From Diadophis punctatus similis (taxonomy: Eukaryota; Chordata; Lepidosauria; Squamata; Dipsadidae): a stretch of 64,000 bases of DNA. Positions 50,101 to 56,452 of this stretch are shown here, in pieces. Location: positions 67,089,740 through 67,153,739 of the forward strand of contig JALIGW010000001.1 of NCBI GenBank assembly GCA_023053685.1, written 5' to 3'. Within the stretch, counting starts at the first letter, position 1, and each line of letters begins with the position of its first letter. Under the pieces are notes generated by a model. The model saw nothing but the letters and a program-made list of their open reading frames with translations. It made no database searches and was not told the DNA's origin. The position numbers were made by a program, and so were the translations under genes.

Positions 50101-50686
50101 GTGACCCAAGTATCAGTTTTGAGAAGCATATTATACAGTGAAGGTGACACTGACAACAACAGTGCATAATTAGGTGATTATTCAGCAAAAGACTGGAGTA
50201 CGTTAAGAATAAGATATTCTGTTTTGTGCTAATACATGGTACAGTATAGATGTTTAGTATGAGTACATGTCATTTTACATTTCTAACTTTCTTTAATACC
50301 TTAAACTTATTGCAAGTTCTAATATATTTGTATGTTCAACTGCAAAGGGAAACTGATCCACTGTATGGTAGCCCACTTGGATGCAGTCACAAGTTTAGCT
50401 GTTGATCCAAATGGCTTGTATTTGATGTCCGGCAGTAAGTACATTTTGTGTTTTTAAAAGTGTCTTGCTAACAACAGGATTGGTCACAAAAATAAGAATT
50501 TTTTTTTCTCCTTTAGGCCATGATTGTTCTATACGCTTATGGAACCTTGAAAGCAAAACCTGCATCCAGGAATTTACAGCTCATCGCAAAAAGCATGATG
50601 AATCCATTCATGATGTGGCATTCCATCCCACCAAATGTTACATTGCCAGTGCAGGAGCAGACGCACTTGCCAAAGTCTTTGTATGA
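7883..50686 (+). CDS. STRN: STRN (striatin), complete gene of 18 coding exons
   Basis: Striatin is the regulatory B''' subunit of PP2A and the scaffold of STRIPAK, linking PP2A to GCKIII kinases, STRIP and MOB4. The exons, all bounded by GT-AG, are: 7883-8170, 16296-16399, 20006-20079, 21313-21391, 22014-22181, 26660-26795, 28121-28256, 32407-32517, 37251-37394, 39386-39522, 40304-40479, 41779-41826, 42374-42495, 44802-44969, 47909-48049, 49259-49366, 50348-50434, 50517-50686. They total 2397 nt with every phase matching, giving 798 residues (human striatin is about 780). Order of parts: low-complexity N-terminus, caveolin-binding FLQHEWGRF (73-81), coiled coil (~85-135), calmodulin-binding region (~168-185), acidic stretch (~265-280), then WD40 repeats from ~460 to the end. 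STRN rather than STRN3 or STRN4 is supported by sequence and by HEATR5B and VIT as neighbours. Confidence 0.96.
8752..8850. mobile_element. Tigger-like DNA element fragment
   Basis: Begins after TA with CAGGTAGTTCTCGAC and contains the GCTAAGTGAG...TTGTTAAGTGAG and CCATTTTAC blocks shared with the fuller copy at 62564-63340. It is cut off by the CR1 fragment that follows. It lies in STRN intron 1. Confidence 0.65.
8851..9640 (-). mobile_element. CR1 fragment interrupted by an antisense Rex1/CR1-group LINE
   Basis: A CR1 3' block (8853-8891) stops at 'caggtcatct' and resumes at about 9579 with 'gtccaaccccctgcccaag', so about 685 bp were inserted. The insert starts TTTATT-rich and, on the minus strand, encodes a decayed C-terminal LINE ORF2 tail of the type ending ...[12 protein letters not shown]...; stops and frameshifts are present. 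Assigning it to Rex1 or another CR1-group clade would need a database comparison. Confidence 0.6.
9665..9900 (+). mobile_element. tRNA-derived SINE (Sauria-SINE type)
   Basis: The head has a tRNA-like A box (TTTGGTCTGGTGGTCAAGAG) and a degraded B box near 9720-9735 (gaattctactcccgcc). The body 'ttgggccaatcactc...cacagggttg' and the tail 'aaaataataaaagcaggatagaaataaaat' are typical of squamate SINEs. It lies in STRN intron 1. Confidence 0.7.
10140..10395 (+). mobile_element. L2-type LINE 3' remnant
   Basis: The segment 'aggagacagacctacttggtagtggctcctgccatatggaac' corresponds to the conserved 'S-V-A-P-A-L-W-N' region at the end of L2-like ORF2, followed by the usual TTGTT/TTTTA-rich 3' end. 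It is strongly decayed. Compare 31600-32290 and 46150-47690. Confidence 0.5.
11005..11118. mobile_element. Palindromic hAT-like MITE, second copy
   Basis: Arms starting CAGAGGTCTTCAAACTTGGC are mirrored at the right end (…TTTGAAGACCTCTG), with a central deletion compared with the copy at 53833. The flanking 8-mers are only partly alike (ACTAGATA, CACTAGAA), so the target duplication is eroded or shifted. It lies in STRN intron 1. Confidence 0.75.
12800..13440 (+). mobile_element. Probable old LINE coding remnant
   Basis: Translation in shifting frames gives scattered reverse-transcriptase-like words, such as 'GKILER' near 12893 and '[10 protein letters not shown]' near 13045 in the place of motif A. 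Stops are frequent. CR1 or a related clade is likely but unproven. Confidence 0.35.
13545..13835 (+). mobile_element. L2-type LINE 3' remnant
   Basis: Contains the 'ttggtcgccttctggaagagcctgaga' and 'tttagtggcacctgcctttt' blocks that match the C-terminal 'A-F-R-K-...' and 'S-V-A-P-A-...' ends of the L2 ORF at 47440-47560. It sits in STRN intron 1. Confidence 0.5.
13866..14030. mobile_element. Decayed Tigger-like fragment
   Basis: Follows TA with CAGGGACTCCTCACTAACCA and shares the 'cagtgacca...tgacagtgctgag' organisation with the copies at 30506 and 62564. The right end is not clear. Confidence 0.4.
14031..16295 (+). other. STRN intron 1, 3' part
   Basis: Apart from the hairpin at 15406-15474 I see no named repeat or gene here. 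A more even-GC stretch at 14030-15330 has no convincing coding signal. The intron ends with a TATTTTAG acceptor before exon 2. Confidence 0.4.
15406..15474. other. 69-nt hairpin with fully paired 30-bp stem
   Basis: Arm 15406-15435 and arm 15445-15474 are reverse complements at 28 of 30 positions. Both mismatches become G-U pairs if the plus strand is transcribed, and the loop is only 9 nt. It lies within STRN intron 1 with no repeat family that I recognise around it. It could be a short palindromic MITE or a microRNA-like precursor; neither is shown. Confidence 0.6.
16296..16399 (+). CDS. STRN: STRN exon 2
   Basis: Residues 97-131 ([20 protein letters not shown]...). The exon encodes the coiled coil used for dimerisation and for binding the PP2A A subunit. 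Acceptor TTTTAG, donor GTATGG, ending two bases into an Arg codon. Confidence 0.95.
16620..17250 (-). mobile_element. L1 LINE ORF2 3' fragment, antisense
   Basis: The minus strand encodes '[20 protein letters not shown]' near 16720-16775, the Cys/His/Trp signature at the C-terminus of L1 ORF2. The remainder is AT-rich and decayed. It shares sequence with 48700-49080, another antisense L1 3' remnant. It lies in STRN intron 2. Confidence 0.65.
17470..18126. mobile_element. hAT-type non-autonomous element, copy 3
   Basis: Ends are CAGAGGCGGGTTCC and GGAACCCACCACTG, with identical flanks ACTCAATC at 17462-17469 and 18127-18134. At 657 bp it is the longest member here. It carries three tandem 'ttgtaaaaaaaa' units near 17985-18020, and its interior matches copy 1 in reverse orientation. 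Confidence 0.88.
18135..20005 (+). other. STRN intron 2 remainder
   Basis: AT-rich intron sequence. A ~20-bp tandem pair ('ccaatcaaaatcagcatgcc') lies at about 18583-18622. I see nothing else with a recognisable identity. Confidence 0.45.
20006..20079 (+). CDS. STRN: STRN exon 3
   Basis: Residues 131-156: [24 protein letters not shown], nearly identical to other vertebrate striatins. Acceptor TATAG, donor GTAAGA. Confidence 0.95.
20207..20454. mobile_element. hAT-type non-autonomous element, copy 4
   Basis: CAGAGGTGGGTTCC at the left and GAACCCACCCCTG at the right. Flanks GAACACGG (20199-20206) and GAACACAG (20455-20462) agree at 7 of 8. It sits 127 bp after STRN exon 3. Confidence 0.82.
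21313..21391 (+). CDS. STRN: STRN exon 4
   Basis: Residues 156-182, ending [14 protein letters not shown], the first half of the calmodulin-binding amphipathic segment. Acceptor TTTCAG, donor GTAAGT. Confidence 0.95.
22014..22181 (+). CDS. STRN: STRN exon 5
   Basis: Residues 182-238, starting [20 protein letters not shown], which completes the calmodulin-binding region and continues into a variable linker. Acceptor TTACAG, donor GTAAGT. Confidence 0.95.
24882..25123 (+). mobile_element. tRNA-derived SINE with Bov-B-like tail
   Basis: Head 'gtggtgcagtggttaaatgcag' is the Pol III A-box region and 'tgttcaaatctcac' the B box. The tail 'ctgtaaaccgcttagagag...gcggtatataag...gctattgctat' is the Bov-B-like 3' end used by squamate SINEs. 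Sense to STRN, intron 5. Confidence 0.85.
25573..25690 (-). mobile_element. CR1 3' fragment, antisense
   Basis: 'acagaattggaaaggactttggaggtc...ctgctcaagcaggagacgctataccatttcagacaaatggc' is the complement of the CR1 3' end. Confidence 0.75.
26660..26795 (+). CDS. STRN: STRN exon 6
   Basis: Residues 238-283. Contains [10 protein letters not shown] followed by the acidic run [10 protein letters not shown], then a MDTST segment. Acceptor ATCTAG, donor GTGGGC. Confidence 0.94.
27576..27881. repeat. Tandem duplication of ~151 bp including a hAT end
   Basis: 27576-27726 is repeated at 27727-27881. The copies are nearly identical except for a 4-bp insertion (attc) in the second. Each contains unique intron sequence followed by the first ~32 bp of a hAT element (starts at 27695 and 27850); only the second copy continues into the full element. 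Confidence 0.9.
27850..28002. mobile_element. hAT-type non-autonomous element, copy 5
   Basis: CAGCGGTGGATTGCTCCC at the left, GAACCCACTACTG at the right, with identical flanks GCTTATAT at 27842-27849 and 28003-28010. It is 153 bp long and contains CATGCGCAGAAG. It ends 118 bp before STRN exon 7. Confidence 0.87.
28121..28256 (+). CDS. STRN: STRN exon 7
   Basis: Residues 284-329: [10 protein letters not shown], then ALKEFDFLG and a Ser/Gly/Asp-rich linker ending GDGTDW. Acceptor CCATAG, donor GTAAGA. It begins 118 bp after a hAT element. Confidence 0.94.
28257..30505 (+). other. STRN intron 7, 5' part
   Basis: Long stretch of AT-rich intron with short open frames and no recognisable protein. 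No well-bounded repeat was identified by eye. Confidence 0.4.
30506..30735. mobile_element. Tigger-like MITE copy
   Basis: TA target duplications flank CAGGTAGCCTTCAC... and ...GTGAGGATTGCCTG. The interior keeps the 'gactttgcttaacaacc' and 'ggtcactaagtgagg' words seen in the 62564 copy. TA duplication and these ends fit a pogo/Tigger-type element. Confidence 0.65.
31600..32290 (+). mobile_element. L2-type LINE ORF2 C-terminus and 3' end
   Basis: In changing frames it reads the L2 C-terminal region: an 'L-H-W-L-P-V' site, '[15 protein letters not shown]', '[20 protein letters not shown]', then a 3' end 'gagcagccatataaattgagtggataaata'. It aligns by eye with 47157-47600 of the longer copy. It is inactive and lies in STRN intron 7. 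Confidence 0.7.
32407..32517 (+). CDS. STRN: STRN exon 8
   Basis: Residues 329-366: [18 protein letters not shown], then a basic stretch [15 protein letters not shown]. Acceptor GTCTAG, donor GTAAGT. Confidence 0.95.
32940..33541 (-). mobile_element. Mariner-family element with internal deletion
   Basis: TA duplications at 32938-32939 and 33542-33543 enclose inverted ends sharing GAGGGTGAGTCAAAAAGTAATG (one base differs). On the minus strand lies an intact open frame (33051-33377). 602 bp is about half of a full mariner; the catalytic DDD centre is absent. It lies in STRN intron 8. Confidence 0.88.
33051..33377 (-). CDS. Internally deleted mariner transposase ORF (108 aa)
   Basis: ATG to stop without interruption. 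Residues 1-~65 form the N-terminal paired-like helix-turn-helix region of a mariner transposase ([20 protein letters not shown], then [13 protein letters not shown]). Residues ~68-108 are the transposase C-terminus ([20 protein letters not shown], ending NGDYVEK). The ~230-residue catalytic domain between them is missing but the junction is in frame. Such a product could bind the element's ends but not cut DNA. Whether it is expressed is unknown; chance survival of a young copy is the simpler explanation. Confidence 0.75.
   Translation of the reverse strand: MAAPLELRQKQRAVIEFLDAEGETPMNIHRRLQNVFEDNTLDYSNVCRWVGLMKEGLRGKHYSSDKEVKPAVKKWLKEQSTKFYEAGIHALIQRWNIAIERNGDYVEK
33544..37250 (+). other. 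STRN intron 8 remainder
   Basis: AT-rich, with an (AT)n run at about 34179-34235. No gene, RNA or well-bounded repeat was recognised in the rest. The intron ends TTTTTTTTGGCCAG before exon 9. Confidence 0.45.
34179..34235. repeat. (AT)n microsatellite
   Basis: About 28 uninterrupted AT dinucleotides. Confidence 0.97.
37251..37394 (+). CDS. STRN: STRN exon 9
   Basis: Residues 366-414: [20 protein letters not shown], followed by a Ser/Pro-rich linker. Acceptor GGCCAG, donor GTAAGA. Confidence 0.94.
37795..37893 (+). mobile_element. CR1 3' fragment, sense
   Basis: 'gactgccatttgtcagaaatgatgtagggtctc...ggttggacgagatgacc...aaggtcccttccaactctgttaatc' is the CR1 3' end in sense orientation, in STRN intron 9. 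An L2-like tail may follow at about 38140-38210. Confidence 0.8.
38978..39136. repeat. Compound repeat: ~26-bp hairpin units, then (ATT)n and (ATC)n
   Basis: Three units of 'tttaataataactctgttattattca' are followed by about eight ATT and about twenty-one ATC triplets. Each unit is itself an inverted repeat (AATAATAAC and GTTATTATT). It lies in STRN intron 9. Confidence 0.92.
39386..39522 (+). CDS. STRN: STRN exon 10
   Basis: Residues 414-459: [20 protein letters not shown], then [19 protein letters not shown], the highly conserved segment just before the WD40 propeller. Acceptor TTTCAG, donor GTAAGT. Confidence 0.95.
39990..40030. repeat. GGGAGA-rich simple repeat
   Basis: Short purine run of GGGAGA and GAGGGA units in STRN intron 10. 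Confidence 0.85.
40304..40479 (+). CDS. STRN: STRN exon 11 (first WD40 repeat)
   Basis: Residues 460-518: [20 protein letters not shown], then a WD repeat with the pattern [10 protein letters not shown] and [10 protein letters not shown]. Acceptor AATAG, donor GTAAGT. Confidence 0.95.
40612..40822. mobile_element. Palindromic insertion with 14-bp target duplication
   Basis: Arms 40611-40699 and 40700-40784 are imperfect reverse complements (GTCCCAAAGGTGCTTTTTCA against its complement), followed by a unique 38-bp tail. Near-identical 14-mers flank it: TGCAATGTTGTTTG (40598-40611) and TGCGATGTTGTTTG (40823-40836). A duplication of this length suggests retrotransposition rather than a cut-and-paste element. 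A Penelope-like origin is possible. It lies in STRN intron 11. Confidence 0.7.
41060..41560 (+). mobile_element. Probable old CR1-like LINE remnant
   Basis: Resembles the widespread amniote 3' block that includes 'tataaatcatgcatg...gtggacacatagat', 'ggccatccaat' and 'ggctttaaaaaggaattggatgaactcatagag'. Heavily decayed, in STRN intron 11. Confidence 0.45.
41779..41826 (+). CDS. STRN: STRN exon 12
   Basis: A 48-bp exon, residues 518-534 ([15 protein letters not shown]), linking WD repeats 1 and 2. It is too short to stand out as an open frame but is supported by phase and homology. Acceptor TTTAG, donor GTAAGT. Confidence 0.92.
42374..42495 (+). CDS. STRN: STRN exon 13 (WD40)
   Basis: Residues 534-575: [20 protein letters not shown], then [20 protein letters not shown]. 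The acceptor is a tandem CAGCAG (42371-42376), so use of the downstream AG would delete one Ser. Confidence 0.94.
42530..43780 (-). mobile_element. Antisense L1-like AT-rich remnant with charged ORF
   Basis: Pyrimidine-rich on the plus strand, so A-rich on the minus strand. A 114-codon minus-strand open frame (43434-43778) is dominated by Glu, Lys and Asn, as in coiled-coil L1 ORF1 N-termini. The assignment rests on composition and on likeness to other antisense L1 remnants in this gene, so it is tentative. It lies in STRN intron 13. Confidence 0.35.
43843..44062 (+). mobile_element. tRNA-derived SINE with Bov-B-like tail
   Basis: A box TGGCGCAGTGG at 43851-43861 and B box GTTCAAATCTC at 43895-43905 are well kept. 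The tail 'ctgtaaaccacttagagag...gcggtatataagtctaagtgctattgctattgc' is complete. It is followed at once by a GA microsatellite. Confidence 0.88.
44067..44123. repeat. (GA)n microsatellite after the SINE tail
   Basis: About 28 uninterrupted GA units directly downstream of the SINE 3' end. Confidence 0.97.
44183..44526. mobile_element. hAT-type non-autonomous element, copy 6
   Basis: The left end is damaged (TGGGGCGGGTTCC, lacking the usual CA) and the right end is intact (GGAACCCACCACTG). Flanks ACCCTGAT (44175-44182) and AACCTGAT (44527-44534) agree at 7 of 8. It ends 275 bp before STRN exon 14. Confidence 0.8.
44802..44969 (+). CDS. STRN: STRN exon 14 (WD40)
   Basis: Residues 575-631: [20 protein letters not shown], then [18 protein letters not shown], a textbook GH...WD-type repeat (here LW). 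Acceptor TCTCAG, donor GTACTG. Confidence 0.95.
45018..45051. repeat. (CATA)n microsatellite
   Basis: About eight ACAT tetramers just after STRN exon 14. Confidence 0.93.
45285..45960 (-). mobile_element. Unclassified retroelement 3' part, antisense, split by a hAT
   Basis: 'cctttattgtcagagtacaacgtgtacaatgagatt' is the complement of a LINE-type 3' end (...ctctgacaataaagg). The sequence continues on both sides of the hAT at 45423-45821 ('...gcacatcgcgccagccccgcaagtcatagg...'). A comparable sense 3' end lies at 55555-55650. The clade could not be assigned. Confidence 0.45.
45423..45821. mobile_element. hAT-type non-autonomous element, copy 7
   Basis: CAGGGGTGGGTTCC at the left, GGAACCCATCCCTG at the right, with identical flanks TAACAAAC at 45415-45422 and 45822-45829. 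The interior includes the palindrome AGCTGATCAGCT near 45575 and closely matches copy 8. Confidence 0.9.
46150..47690 (+). mobile_element. L2/CR1-group LINE, 5'-truncated, with reverse transcriptase remnant
   Basis: Joined across frames it shows the non-LTR reverse transcriptase series: [42 protein letters not shown], a GVPQ block (GVPQD where GVPQG is usual) with [20 protein letters not shown], the catalytic [10 protein letters not shown], then 'LKLNPDKTE' and a C-terminal tail with '[14 protein letters not shown]'. A stop after DLW, one before LGKLG, and later frameshifts make it inactive. It runs in the same direction as STRN (intron 14). The motif style fits the L2 clade. Confidence 0.82.
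47909..48049 (+). CDS. STRN: STRN exon 15 (WD40)
   Basis: Residues 631-678: [20 protein letters not shown], then [20 protein letters not shown]. Acceptor TTGTAG, donor GTATGT. Confidence 0.95.
48380..49080 (-). mobile_element. L1 LINE ORF2 3' fragment, antisense
   Basis: 'gtccaccaggaatgataaaatg...ccttcatgttgtccacatttttaatataaatttgaagtatctttatatattct' is homologous to 16730-16810. On the minus strand it corresponds to the Trp/Cys/His C-terminal motif of L1 ORF2. The boundaries are approximate. STRN intron 15. Confidence 0.55.
49259..49366 (+). CDS. STRN: STRN exon 16 (WD40)
   Basis: Residues 678-714: [20 protein letters not shown], then [15 protein letters not shown]. The acceptor is again a tandem CAGCAG (49256-49261). 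Choosing the first AG gives the Thr-Val start that aligns with the family. Confidence 0.94.
49367..50347 (+). other. STRN intron 16
   Basis: No repeat or gene recognised. Short open frames on both strands lack similarity to known proteins. Confidence 0.45.
50348..50434 (+). CDS. STRN: STRN exon 17 (WD40)
   Basis: Residues 714-743: [20 protein letters not shown], then NGLYLMSG. Acceptor CAAAG, donor GTAAGT. The following intron is only 82 bp. Confidence 0.94.
50517..50686 (+). CDS. STRN: STRN exon 18 (last WD40 repeat and stop)
   Basis: Residues 743-798: [20 protein letters not shown], then [20 protein letters not shown] and the C-terminal DALAKVFV, then TGA at 50684-50686. Acceptor TTTAG. 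Confidence 0.96.
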
Positions 50687-53600
50687 TGCAACACTTCCTT
50701 GTCCTAGTAGCTGCCTTGTACATATCTATAAATATATATGTCTATATCTATAAAATAAGCTGTACAAAAGATAAGAACAAGAATCTTCTTGTAACCTTTA
50801 ATTCCGTGAATGTTAGCAGTTGCTTCTGATTATATGATCTCAGTCCTGAGAGCTTGGAATCTCCCTATTTCAAGCAATCTATGGAAGAACCATTTTAATT
50901 TTGAAAGTGTCCTTTTTTGTCTAGGCTGGCCTTGGGCAAAATGAGATGCTGTCTCAATTTATGCAACACAAAGGCTAACAGCTTGCTTGGGTACTGCTGG
51001 ATAGGTTTCTCCCAACCTGGTGCACTGCAAAAGTGTTGAGGCTGCAACTCTTAAGAGCTTCCAGCCCAGCACTTCTACAGGACAACAAGTTGGAGGAGGT
51101 AGCAAACAGATCTTAAGTTAGAATGTTCCCCCTATTGGAAATTCATGCAATTCAGATCCTTGATACAGTTAATTCATTGTCTCTTTTTCTAGCATTGAAT
51201 GGTTAAATAAGTCTCAGAATCTCAGCCTGTAGAGTCTTATAAAATACAGGTTGGATTTAAAGTATTGACTATTTAAAAATATGAATGCGATAACATTTTC
51301 TAAAATTATGTTAAAAGAAGATATGTAAAAGGCTTATAAATATAAATTCTATTGAAACTGTTGGAAATGAATGTTAATGGGTGGCTGGAACCACAGTATA
51401 GCCTTTAATGTAACTTCTTCTACGATGATGGGGCATATGTTTACAATAAGGATCTGATTAGTTTCAAATGCTAATGACTATTCATTGTAGAGCTAAGGAA
51501 TATTACGTATCTTTCCAACTACCCAACAAATGCAATTTATAAATTTTCTCATTGGGGTGCTTATTGGTTTGGAAAACATGCGTATGCTGTTCTCCTGCTT
51601 TCTAAACTACTGCATCAGAGCCTAATAAACCACACAAGAGCAATACTGTTTGATTGACTTCTATTTACCATGGACAAAACCCATATGAAATAACAATGTT
51701 ATGCACCCTTCCAGTGATTCCATAATGTTTGCCCAAACTGGGAGGGTTTATGCCAATGCAAGCTGCAAGTGTCCAAAGGTAGATGGTGTTCTTCTATATG
51801 CATTATTCTCTCCCCTTGCCTGCTGCCCACAATTGTCATGGTTTTATATAGCAGGCCTTGAAGTGTTGGGAATATGTGACTGGATTTGGTTTTTGAAAGT
51901 ACTTGAAACTTAAAAAGATTGGCCATCTTTGGCTATTATGTTATGGTACTGTTAACGGTTATTTTTTGTAGGTTTGTTGCAAAAAATAAAACCCCAAACC
52001 TGTTATAGTTGTTTCCTCTCCTACAAAAACTGATTAAATAGGAATAGCTGTTACACATTCATTATTTTTGTGATTTTGTGTCAAAGCAGAAAATCCAACT
52101 GCACAAAACACATTAATCTATGTGTGACTGTTGTGTATTTCCCTTTACTAGCTTAATATCCTTATTTTTTAAAAGGATATTACAGATGTTAAACTGTGTA
52201 TATTTTGTGTATCTGTGTATATATATATATATATCTTTATATATATATATATAAAAATATATGACAGAGATTGTAAACAGTATATATTATAAGTAAGGGA
52301 AGATTCTATGGATAATTTCAATGTTTTAGTACTGAAAATTCTTGAGACTTAACACAAAGGATAAAACATAAATAGTATTGTGCTTTTTGCTTAAAACAAC
52401 ATAATACAAAATTGCTGATGTTTAAATTGCTGTACATATCATTAATAGGTCAGCATGTTTGATTAAATTATGAATGTAACAAATGTTCCTGTTCAAATAT
52501 TGATAGAAGGATGTGCCATCCTGCTTAGTGAATTTTTGATCCAAGAGAAGTGACTTTTAAAACAGGTGAATAGCCGATTTGAGGTGCCATTGAGCAAACA
52601 AAATGTAGCCGCCTTATGAGCTTGCGGGCTCTGTTGCAGATGTTGTGTTTGTCTTTCAGATTGCATGTTACAATCTGCATTGTACTAAATACAGGTATAT
52701 TCTGTTGCAGTTGAAAAATACCCTTTTTAATTGATAGGCTGTTTCATTTATCTTGCAATCTTGGATTGCACTTCTGTTATGCATTCATACTCATTTTTAG
52801 ATCAGTTTGATTAATGTTCAGTGTGTGTCTTTTCTTTATGCTATTCAAATTAAGTTCATCACATCAACTGCCTTCACTTAACATACTGTAGTTGAAATCA
52901 TGTCTAATTATTTAAATGTTTTGCCCATGCAGCTAACCAGGGAAAAAATTCTGAGCATATGCTTGACATCTGAAGCTGTAGCTATTGATTCGTGAAGAAC
53001 AGGAAGAAATGTGTGAACTAGTGCTGCCCTTAGACCTTCCATAATTTATTTCAAGAGCACATTCTTTTCCCCTTGTTATCTTTCCTTTTCAACCAGAGGG
53101 AGAAAATTTAAGCCTCCATTTGTTGTTTGAAGCAAAAATAAATAAATACCTTAACTGCATGCTAACTGAAACCCTGTACTGTAAATCAACAAACTGAAAA
53201 CACACAATGGTAACCATGTTTCATAGTAATTTATGTGATTTACAGGTACCAGTATATATTTATCCTGTTGGTCGTCTTATTAAACCAATTGTTTAAAATG
53301 CTTGAAAAGTACAAAAGTGCAGCTTGGTTGTAGTTGGATGGATATATTTTATTTCTTCTAGTATATTACTTGGCATTTCACTAACTGCCCTCCTGGACAA
53401 TAGACAGATTTGGATTTTGCATGTGCAGAACAATTTTTGTGCATACATAAAGTTATATTTTAGTACATGACTTTTTGTTAAGCATTAACAGAAGGGCAAT
53501 AGCTTATGTTCTTTTTGCCATATTTTATTTCAGAGAATCTAGAGAAATCTCTTAATGTTACGATTAATTTTGAATTCTTTGAGTATTTGGATTTAAATCT

Positions 53601-53832
53601 CTTACTTCGAGATAACTGGTGGTAGTCTTGGTAGTACCAGAAGTGATTTTCATTCTTCCATCAGAAAACTAATGGTTCGTTTCTTGTGTTTTATACTACA
53701 GCTAAACTGAAATGAAATCCCTCCCTAAAATATAAATGAAATCCCTGAAAAAGAGTAGAAATCCTTCTGCATTTAGCATGGTAACAGTAACTGTCATAGA
53801 CTGCTTCAATAAATATGTTCAAGGATATACAT
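50687..53832 (+). other. STRN 3' UTR and candidate poly(A) region
   Basis: AT-rich sequence after the STRN stop. AATAAA strings occur near 51622, 51985, 53137 and 53804, and again near 54768-54880. Striatin transcripts have long 3' UTRs, so a distal site (the cluster before about 54900) is plausible, but the site in use cannot be decided from sequence. TA-rich hairpin-forming runs lie at 52217-52256. Confidence 0.5.
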
Positions 53833-53967
53833 CACAGGTCTTCAAACTTGGCAACTTTAAGACTTGTGGACTTCAACTCCCAGAATTCTCCAGCCAGCAT
53901 AGCTGCCTGGAGAATTCTGGGAGTTGAAGTCCACAAGTCTTAAAGTTGCCAAGTTTGAGGATCCCTG
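53833..53967. mobile_element. Palindromic hAT-like MITE, third copy
   Basis: Near-perfect inverted arms ('cttcaaacttggcaactttaagac' and its complement) with flanks ATATACAT (53825-53832) and ATCTACAT (53968-53975), 7 of 8. It is the best-preserved full copy of the subtype at 11005. It probably lies inside or just after the STRN 3' UTR. Confidence 0.82.
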
Positions 53968-53975
53968 ATCTACAT

Positions 53976-56446
53976 AGTTCATCATGGATTTATCATGGAT
54001 ACAAACCTTAATATTGGCTTGGATCAATAGAAAGAAGTAATGAAGTATGGGTGATACTGATCATGAACCTCTCAAACTACTCTTTGATTTGACATAATGT
54101 TGTGAGGGGTTTTTTTTCCTTTATAAAAATGGCTTTTATAATTCCCTCTATTTTCTTATATATGTTTACTTAGAAGTATGTCCTCTATGATCAGCAGGAC
54201 TTACTCCCAGGGAAACATACATAGAACTTGCAATATTTTTATTACACTGGAAATAGTTTTAATAATGCTTTGTAATACCAGTTTGCCTAAATTTTGATTA
54301 AAATCATTTAGGTTTCAGTTTCATCATATTTAGGAGATTTTGCATCAACAAAGAAAATGGTGATGATGTTAGATTTTAGGGATATTTATAACAAAGAATT
54401 CTTCACTGAATATTACTCAATATCTGTCAGTTTTAGTCCAGGAGTTATTCATAATTGTTATAAATATGCACTTTAAAGTTTTCAATATAGTTTGTCATTT
54501 GGTTAACATCAGATAAAGATGCAAAAAATGGAACATGCCAATTGAGAATTAGTATAGCAATTTAAAAAATAAACTTTTAAAAAGCAAATGGCACAAACTT
54601 TGTGAAGCACCTTGAGTAAATCTGTCTACAAAGAAAATTTTCTTGTAATCTTCTGTTATTGCAATTAAATATGAGGTAAAAGTGATGTGGTAATGAAGGT
54701 AGTAACTCTGGGTAGTTGCTAATAAAGTGTGAATGTTTTGTACAGTACTTGCATTCTCTGTTGAATAAAACCTAACGGACCTTTCTGTAGTAACACTATA
54801 CAAAGCAGCTTTATTAAACATTGCAGCAACAAATAAATGTCCTTTGTAATATATATTTATGTAAATTGGGTGCTAATAAATACTATTTTTCAACACCTTC
54901 GTATCTTTGCATTTGACACAGGTACACACATGTATGGATGTTACAGGTTGAAGAAACCACTGAAAATGTAAGGCTTAGAATAGAAAGATAAAAAGCTTCT
55001 TTATAAACTAGTTTTTGCTCCATAGAAATACAGTGTGTTTTGCTTATAATGATCTTTGATTGCTGCTACTGAAGTAAAAATAAAATTTAAATAGGAGTCA
55101 GTCTTAGAAAGAATTAAGCTGTTGAATTCTCCCAAATTTATTATTTTAGATTATTTATTAAGCAAAACAAGAACTGGAGAGATAGATAGATAGATTTTAA
55201 GCCCAGCCAATTCTGGGAGTTGAAGTCCACATATCTTAAAACTTGCCGAGGTTGAAAAAATGGGACACTGCCACGCTGGTCCAGTGTAGATTGTTACATA
55301 CTGTAGATATTTCTGAGTTTTCCAATCATGGACTGGGAATGACTGACCTAGTAGTCAGTGAGAGAGCTCCTGCATAGTATTTCTATATGTAATATGTAGC
55401 TGATGGCCCCATATGAATGAAAACTCTTGAGTTTCTATACGGAAATGCTAAGTTTCTGCAATAATGTACGTCCAAATTAGCTGGAGTATATAATTTCAAG
55501 AATACATAGTACATGTTATCTAGGAAAAGCAATGTGATGATCAATGCACATGTACACTGAGCGCTTCTGTACTGGAGACAAATTCCTTGTGTGTCAAATC
55601 AAACTTGGCCAAATAAAGTTTTGTTCAGCTCAGCTCAATTCAATTCAATAATATATTGATGTACATTTTCATGGCTGATATGTGTTGGGCAGTGTTGTGT
55701 TTCAGGGTTTAGTGACCGCAACAGATTTCCTGACTTTTCACCAACAGCTATGGCTGGCATTCATTTTAAAATACATTTTGGACTGCTACACAGGGCATAG
55801 GCAACTGACTGACTTCTGATTGGCGAAGCTTTTTAAAATGAACCCTTTGACGTAGCAGCACTTCTTCTAATCTGTTGTGTGGTGGACCTATAAATGATAT
55901 AATTTGATAATGACTGGTTAGAGCCACTTCAGATATGCTTGAGATATTCTAATATTCACCTGTTATACTTAAAAAGATAATCTTAGAAATAAGCTGCAAT
56001 TGAATTGTAGCATTCTTGAGAATGTATAGTTGTCATACAATGCAGTATTTGTTTTATTACTAAACTCATTCCACATTTGGATTGTTACCCTGAAACAGAA
56101 TTCTGATTATTCAGAATTAATCAGAACAATAGTAATACCACTTAAGAATTATCCAGTAAAGTGTTAATTTGTAGGGCATGCATAATTCATATGGTTTCCA
56201 TGCTGAAAACTTCATAGACCAATAATCTCATGCAATATAAGAGTATTTCATAAGAAGCCTCATTGGCTGTTCAAGCATGCAAGGAAACAATATTTTTATG
56301 TTTGCCGGCGCTTGAAAAAAAAATGTGAACAAGGCAGAGTGTGCATATGGCAGCCTCTTCTGAATACTCCCGAAGTTTCTTACATATTAAAACACTAAAA
56401 ATTTTGCTTTTTCATAAAAAAAAAATGTAACACCATTTTTGTAACT
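53976..56446. other. Convergent STRN-VIT intergenic region
   Basis: AT-rich, holding a half copy of the palindromic MITE at 55199-55272, a short GATA run near 55179, and a LINE-type 3' end at about 55555-55650 ('gtactggagacaaattcc...ccaaataaag', then a CAATT-repeat tail). No gene seen. Confidence 0.45.
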
Positions 56447-56452
56447 TTTATT
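56447..56452 (-). terminator. Candidate VIT poly(A) signal
   Basis: The plus-strand TTTATT is AATAAA on the minus strand. It is followed on that strand by a short spacer and a GT/T-rich tract (GGTGTTACATTTTTTTTTT), as expected downstream of a cleavage site. It lies about 1.6 kb after the VIT stop. Other AATAAA strings in the region could be used instead. Confidence 0.5.
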